From Lotus japonicus (taxonomy: Eukaryota > Streptophyta > Magnoliopsida > Fabales > Fabaceae): 64,000 nucleotides of DNA. Below the pieces are notes generated by a model. It had not been told where the DNA came from. It did not search any database and saw only the letters and a program-made list of their open reading frames with translations. This document shows positions 59,855 through 64,000 of the stretch, one piece after another. Each line of letters opens with the position of its first letter. Position 1 is the stretch's first letter. The DNA lies in assembly GCF_012489685.1 (NCBI RefSeq), contig NC_080044.1, positions 79,842,732 to 79,906,731 of the forward strand, given 5' to 3'. A program made the translations under genes and the position numbers.

Positions 59855-62800
59855 CTATTCCACTCTGTTTGCACATGTCATAATAGCCGATTTCATCAGT
59901 TCTTTATCTAAAGAACTTTGAACCATCACCTGCCCAAGATGATTACTGAATAAGGTTAAATTATACTGTAATTAAGCATGAAAATATGTGATTTCCCAGT
60001 AATCCACGTGCATTTAAAACAAAAGAAGAAAACAGGAAAAAGTAATCCACCAAAAGCATGTGCAAAACCCTGTTTAGGCAAAACCATTGTTTAGTTGTGT
60101 TTGAGCATATTGTGCAAAACCATAGTCAGGTTTTGCTTGAGCCTTGAACATGATTTTGATTCTCAAATAGTGTGAATATGGAAAAGAAAAAAAGCTTTCC
60201 CCCATTGGGTCAAGCTATGTTTTAGCAAGTTTGTTTCAGTTATTTTTTTTTTCAGAATCAATTATGACACGATGAAGACTCTCACATAAGCTTCACCCCA
60301 AAGTTGATTTTTCCTTTAGAATCAAAAGGATTTACAAACATGCACTTTAGCAAACTATAATTCAAACGTGTATTCTTGAATGAACATGAGAAACTGTTTG
60401 CCAACTGTAATAATGCAACAACTGAGAAAACAGGTCAGTTTGAGAATTCTAGATTACGGGAAACTTCATGTACCAAAGCAATTTTGTGACGTATAAATTA
60501 TATAAATTAAGAAAACCATTTACGGTGATAAAAAGAAGAAAAAAAAGAAAGACTACCAGTGGTAGTGAAGACGTTTTTGAATGATACAGCAAAATCTGCT
60601 TACGAAGAAGTTGAAATGGATTCTAAAACATTACCTCTTGTATTCTATTATCAGCTCGAGCAAGCAATTTGTACTGATTCTCAAAGATGGACGCCATATA
60701 AACCTGGAACAAAATTTCGTCGGAATGCAGATAAAACAAGAATTGAGTTAGCTAACAAATATTAAACTCTCTGGAAAAAAATATGACAAACAAAAACAAA
60801 ACCAGTAATATCAATGCTAGAAAAAAAAAAAAAAACCCTAGCCATCAAATAGCTTATCATAATGTTATCCATGGCAGATCAGTTGTTTATTTGAATAGTA
60901 AGAACAACATTGATACATTTTCAACTGCAAAAAATTTAAGATAGTCACAAGGAGATTCTATATGACAGCTGATTAGTTTGGAACTTTGATAAACTATACA
61001 TAAAATCCATAATGCATAATTGCTAACTTGATGGCGAGTTAGGACGGAAAAAATAATGAGCTCATATTCATTTAAGCCCATTATGAAAAACAAATCTAAA
61101 TTATTTGATTCATTAAATTATGCAGATTTCAGACTTCTGAATATATGTATCCAAACCTGAAAAGTTGGAGCTAAACCAGGGCTTCTGAAAAAACGGCCTT
61201 TTGAAACAGACTGGACTCCCTCAATCTTTTGCAATTCTACAATAAGAGATTCCACTTCAGGCCACTGTCCAAAAATGAGCATGATCTGATGATTAGTTAT
61301 GTCAAACGATGAAATCAACTGAATAATAAAATAAGTTACATATTAATGATTCATTATAAGGCAAACAGAATTCTTTTTCTGCCACATAAATCAGCATACA
61401 AACAAAATGGTTGATTGGAATGAAAATATTGTGCATAAGACTCAATCACAGGCATAACCAAAGGGCCAAAGGTGGAAACTCAAAGGGTGGAATAAAACAC
61501 AGAAAACAACTATAAATTCAAAATGTCTTTTCGTCATGAAACGCAATTCTGTACCCACACAAAGACGTACCCAGGTTCAATCTCACCCAACCGAAGGCAT
61601 AGGGGTATGAATCATCTTGCCCCGGGTTCATACAACGCCAATGAGCATCAAACTTACTTTCTTGCCACCAAAACTTATAAGAGTCAATTTTACCACAAAG
61701 TACACCCTTTATTTGTAGTTTATACTTTTGAGCAAATAAAAAAGGTTAAAATTATTTCGATCCCAAGTCCCACACAAAGACCCTCAAATTTACCACAAGC
61801 ATCCATACAAACGACCATATTCAACAAGCAGCATGTTACTGAGCATCTTTATTAATTTGTAGGGGCACACCTTTGCTCCATTGTTCCAGACAAAATATGT
61901 GTATAGTGACCAGATTACAACCAAATTGCATAATTTCAATACCAACAAGGGCATCTGTTAGCTAATTACAATATTAACACATGTAAATAAAACTCTCTTA
62001 AGCCTGTCACTCACTGCTAAACTACTAGGAAAATACGATCCAAATCCAATGCAATTATTTAATCAACACAATAGGTCTATTTTGATAAATTTTTTGATTG
62101 CTAGTAGTAAAGTGACTTCTAATTTCTCATGTAAATATTACCTCTGCATCCGTTTGGGCTTCTTCCATTCTCCCGTCTAAGGGGTCATGACCCCCAACAA
62201 CAGACTCCAAGGCATTCATCAATGGATCAGGCTGCCATAGGAAGGTGATGATTTGTTAAATCACAAAGTGTACAATTACTGCTTAGTCTATATAGACTTT
62301 ACCAATATAATTTGCATAATTCTCCCCAATTAAAGGAAACAGTTGAAAATATAAACGACTTAGAAAAATTACCATGACCTCCTTTAATGATAAAAATATC
62401 CGTTTAAGTGCAAAGTTTAACTGGTGAACTTTTGCCTCTACAACCTGGATAAAAATGTAAAGCTAAAATTAATTACAAAGAAATGATATTATAAAGACTC
62501 CGGATATCATTTACATTGAAAGCACTGAAAATAGATGACAAGGTTACGAAAGCAAAACGAATAATAGGAACAGAAAAAGAGTAACCAAATTGCACGTGGC
62601 TAATCATGAGGCTTTTTTTTCAAGTTAAAAGGACGGGCTTAATTTGGCATACTGTCAAGGAGGTAAAATGGTAAATACCTGTCCAATCTTAAAATATGAT
62701 GTTGGGTTCAAAGTGGCATCCCATGATATTTCTGACTGATGAATCAGTGCAGGAACTCCTTCAACCTACATTAATAACATGTTATTAATTAGAATTTTCC

Positions 62801-64000
62801 GCCACCACTGTGTACTCAATTCCACAAGAGAGAGGTGTTTAGCTAAATACAGAGGCACAAATACAATCATATGGAAAAAACTTCACAAAACTGTCATAAA
62901 ATGCTGTACATACCTCAACAAAAATTCCAAAGTAAGTTATCTTCTCGATGCGGCATTTCACTATATCGCCAACTTGAAGTTTAGCCTGCCATAAGAAACA
63001 TAAAATGGATCTGAATGCCAATTTGTTGCATTCAATCAACACCACATGCTCCATGCTAATTCAAGAATGGTTATTGTTACTAAAACATTTACCATGAGAT
63101 TTCTTTTCTTCTCAACTAGTTCTTCCTTCTCTTTTGGTCTAAGTGAAAATATGAGCTTTCTCATTTTTCTGTCCGCCAATAAGGCATTCGCTCTGATTTT
63201 CTTCAAAATAATGTATCGGTAAGTTAATATTAAGAATGATAATATTCATGTATCACCTTTTGCAAATCCATCAATGTTTGAATACCAAACCTTTCCGATA
63301 AATGATGATAAGAAATTTATTTTCTCTTGGTCATAAATCCTCAGCAGATCTTCCAATTTCATATCTGGGGAAATGTTATCTTCAACTTTACCATCAATCT
63401 CCACATATGGAGGAGAATCAGAAGATAACTTCTTTTTTTCAGCCTCATAACTTGTAATAGTGCTTAAGTTTTGTTTGTACATTGATGGATCCAAGCCTTT
63501 CTGTCTCAACCATGATTCAAAAGCTAAGAACTTCCACTTGGAAGGAAGATTACGGTACGGCAGAAATCCTACCAAGGAACCATAAGAAACCTATAAAATG
63601 GTTTAACCCAGTTAAGAAGATATATACAAAGAAAAAGTCATCAATGATTAAGAATTGTTTTTGTATTGACAAATGAAAGTCCAGCTTAATGCTTTTTAAG
63701 TACTTACAATGAAGCCTTTGGTGTTACAGCTTACTAGTTCCACATCCTCTTTACGTCCGGTCTTCATCAAAGCTTCTGCCCTGGTCCAATCTGCCTTTTC
63801 GATTTCCTACAGATCCAAGAGCACAAAGGTTAATATGAAGTTTAGGAAAATCAATATATAACTCATAATCTATGCAATCTGACCTGAAGATCTGACGTAT
63901 AAACAAGATTTCGTAATTCTTCGTTGTCTCCATTACCACCAGGAGGAAGAAAAGTGGCATCTTCTCCAACAAAATTTGAGGTTTGTAACTCTGATTGATC
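59855..64000 (-). CDS. S1-domain RNA-binding protein (PDE338/RLSB-like), 3' part
   Basis: Eleven exons on the minus strand (64000-63884 partial, 63806-63708, 63590-63291, 63200-63093, 62985-62914, 62765-62679, 62444-62373, 62231-62142, 61264-61157, 60703-60635, 59929-59855) give the last 398 residues; the 5' end lies beyond the window. A first S1-like fold spans DWTRAEALMKTGRKEDVEL, CNTKGFIVSYGSLVGFLPY. A clear S1 domain follows: LQVGDIVKCRIEKITYFGIF, VEGVPALIHQSEISW, FKIGQVVEAKVHQLNFALKR, IFLSLKE. The C-terminus has an unusual domain (EWPEVESLIVELQKIEGVQS, then SKGRFFRSPGLAPTFQVYMA). Order and tail match what I recall of the plastid S1 protein PIGMENT DEFECTIVE 338, related to maize RLSB, which binds rbcL mRNA. 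Every junction is GT-AG and in frame. The transit peptide is outside the window. Confidence 0.75.

Overview
This is a 64 kb stretch of an AT-rich eudicot nuclear genome. Its genes are split by GT-AG introns and its intergenic space is full of LINE remnants, MITEs, Mutator-like elements and microsatellites. The gene style and repeat types suggest a legume, but nothing in the window fixes the species. I rebuilt the genes by hand from splice sites and reading-frame continuity; there is no transcript support.

Layout: 0-5.1 kb holds two truncated LINEs head to tail. 5.3-6.5 kb holds a tandem SINE-like repeat and a small MITE. 7.2-8.4 kb (+) is a small C2-domain protein gene. 9.5-16.7 kb (-) is a two-MBD protein gene (MBD13-like) with five tandem copies of one 84-bp exon. 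18.2-19.3 kb is LINE debris around a 685-bp inverted-repeat element that carries a coding fragment. 19.65-23.5 kb (+) encodes TFIIE beta. 24.8-27.1 kb (+) encodes a two-domain stress-response A/B barrel protein. 28.5-29.5 kb is a non-autonomous DNA transposon with subterminal arrays. 30.2-31.6 kb (-) holds a tandem pair of CLE peptide precursor genes, one of which has lost its start codon. 32.6-36.6 kb (-) is a DEAD-box helicase (RH48/RH33-like), followed at 37.7-40.8 kb (-) by a tetraspanin (TET10-like). 41.7-43.3 kb holds two LINE RNase H remnants. 43.8-58.4 kb is an 8.4-kb unit repeated once in tandem. 59.9-64 kb (-) is the 3' part of a plastid S1-domain RNA-binding protein (PDE338/RLSB-like) that runs off the window.

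The tandem duplication is the least ordinary part. Each copy encodes the same unrecognised 98-residue coiled-coil protein on the minus strand. The two copies have since diverged. Copy A took a 1193-bp Mutator-type element (9-bp target duplication) in the 3' flank and a 2249-bp solo-LTR-like element (TG...CA, 5-bp target duplication) 30 bp upstream of the coiled-coil start codon. Copy B keeps both empty sites, but one splice donor has gone from GT to AT. The LTR-like element carries four copies of a short hairpin, and one copy shows a compensatory base change.

The host genes are unrelated housekeeping and signalling genes, not a pathway. The helicase-tetraspanin neighbourhood looks like old microsynteny.
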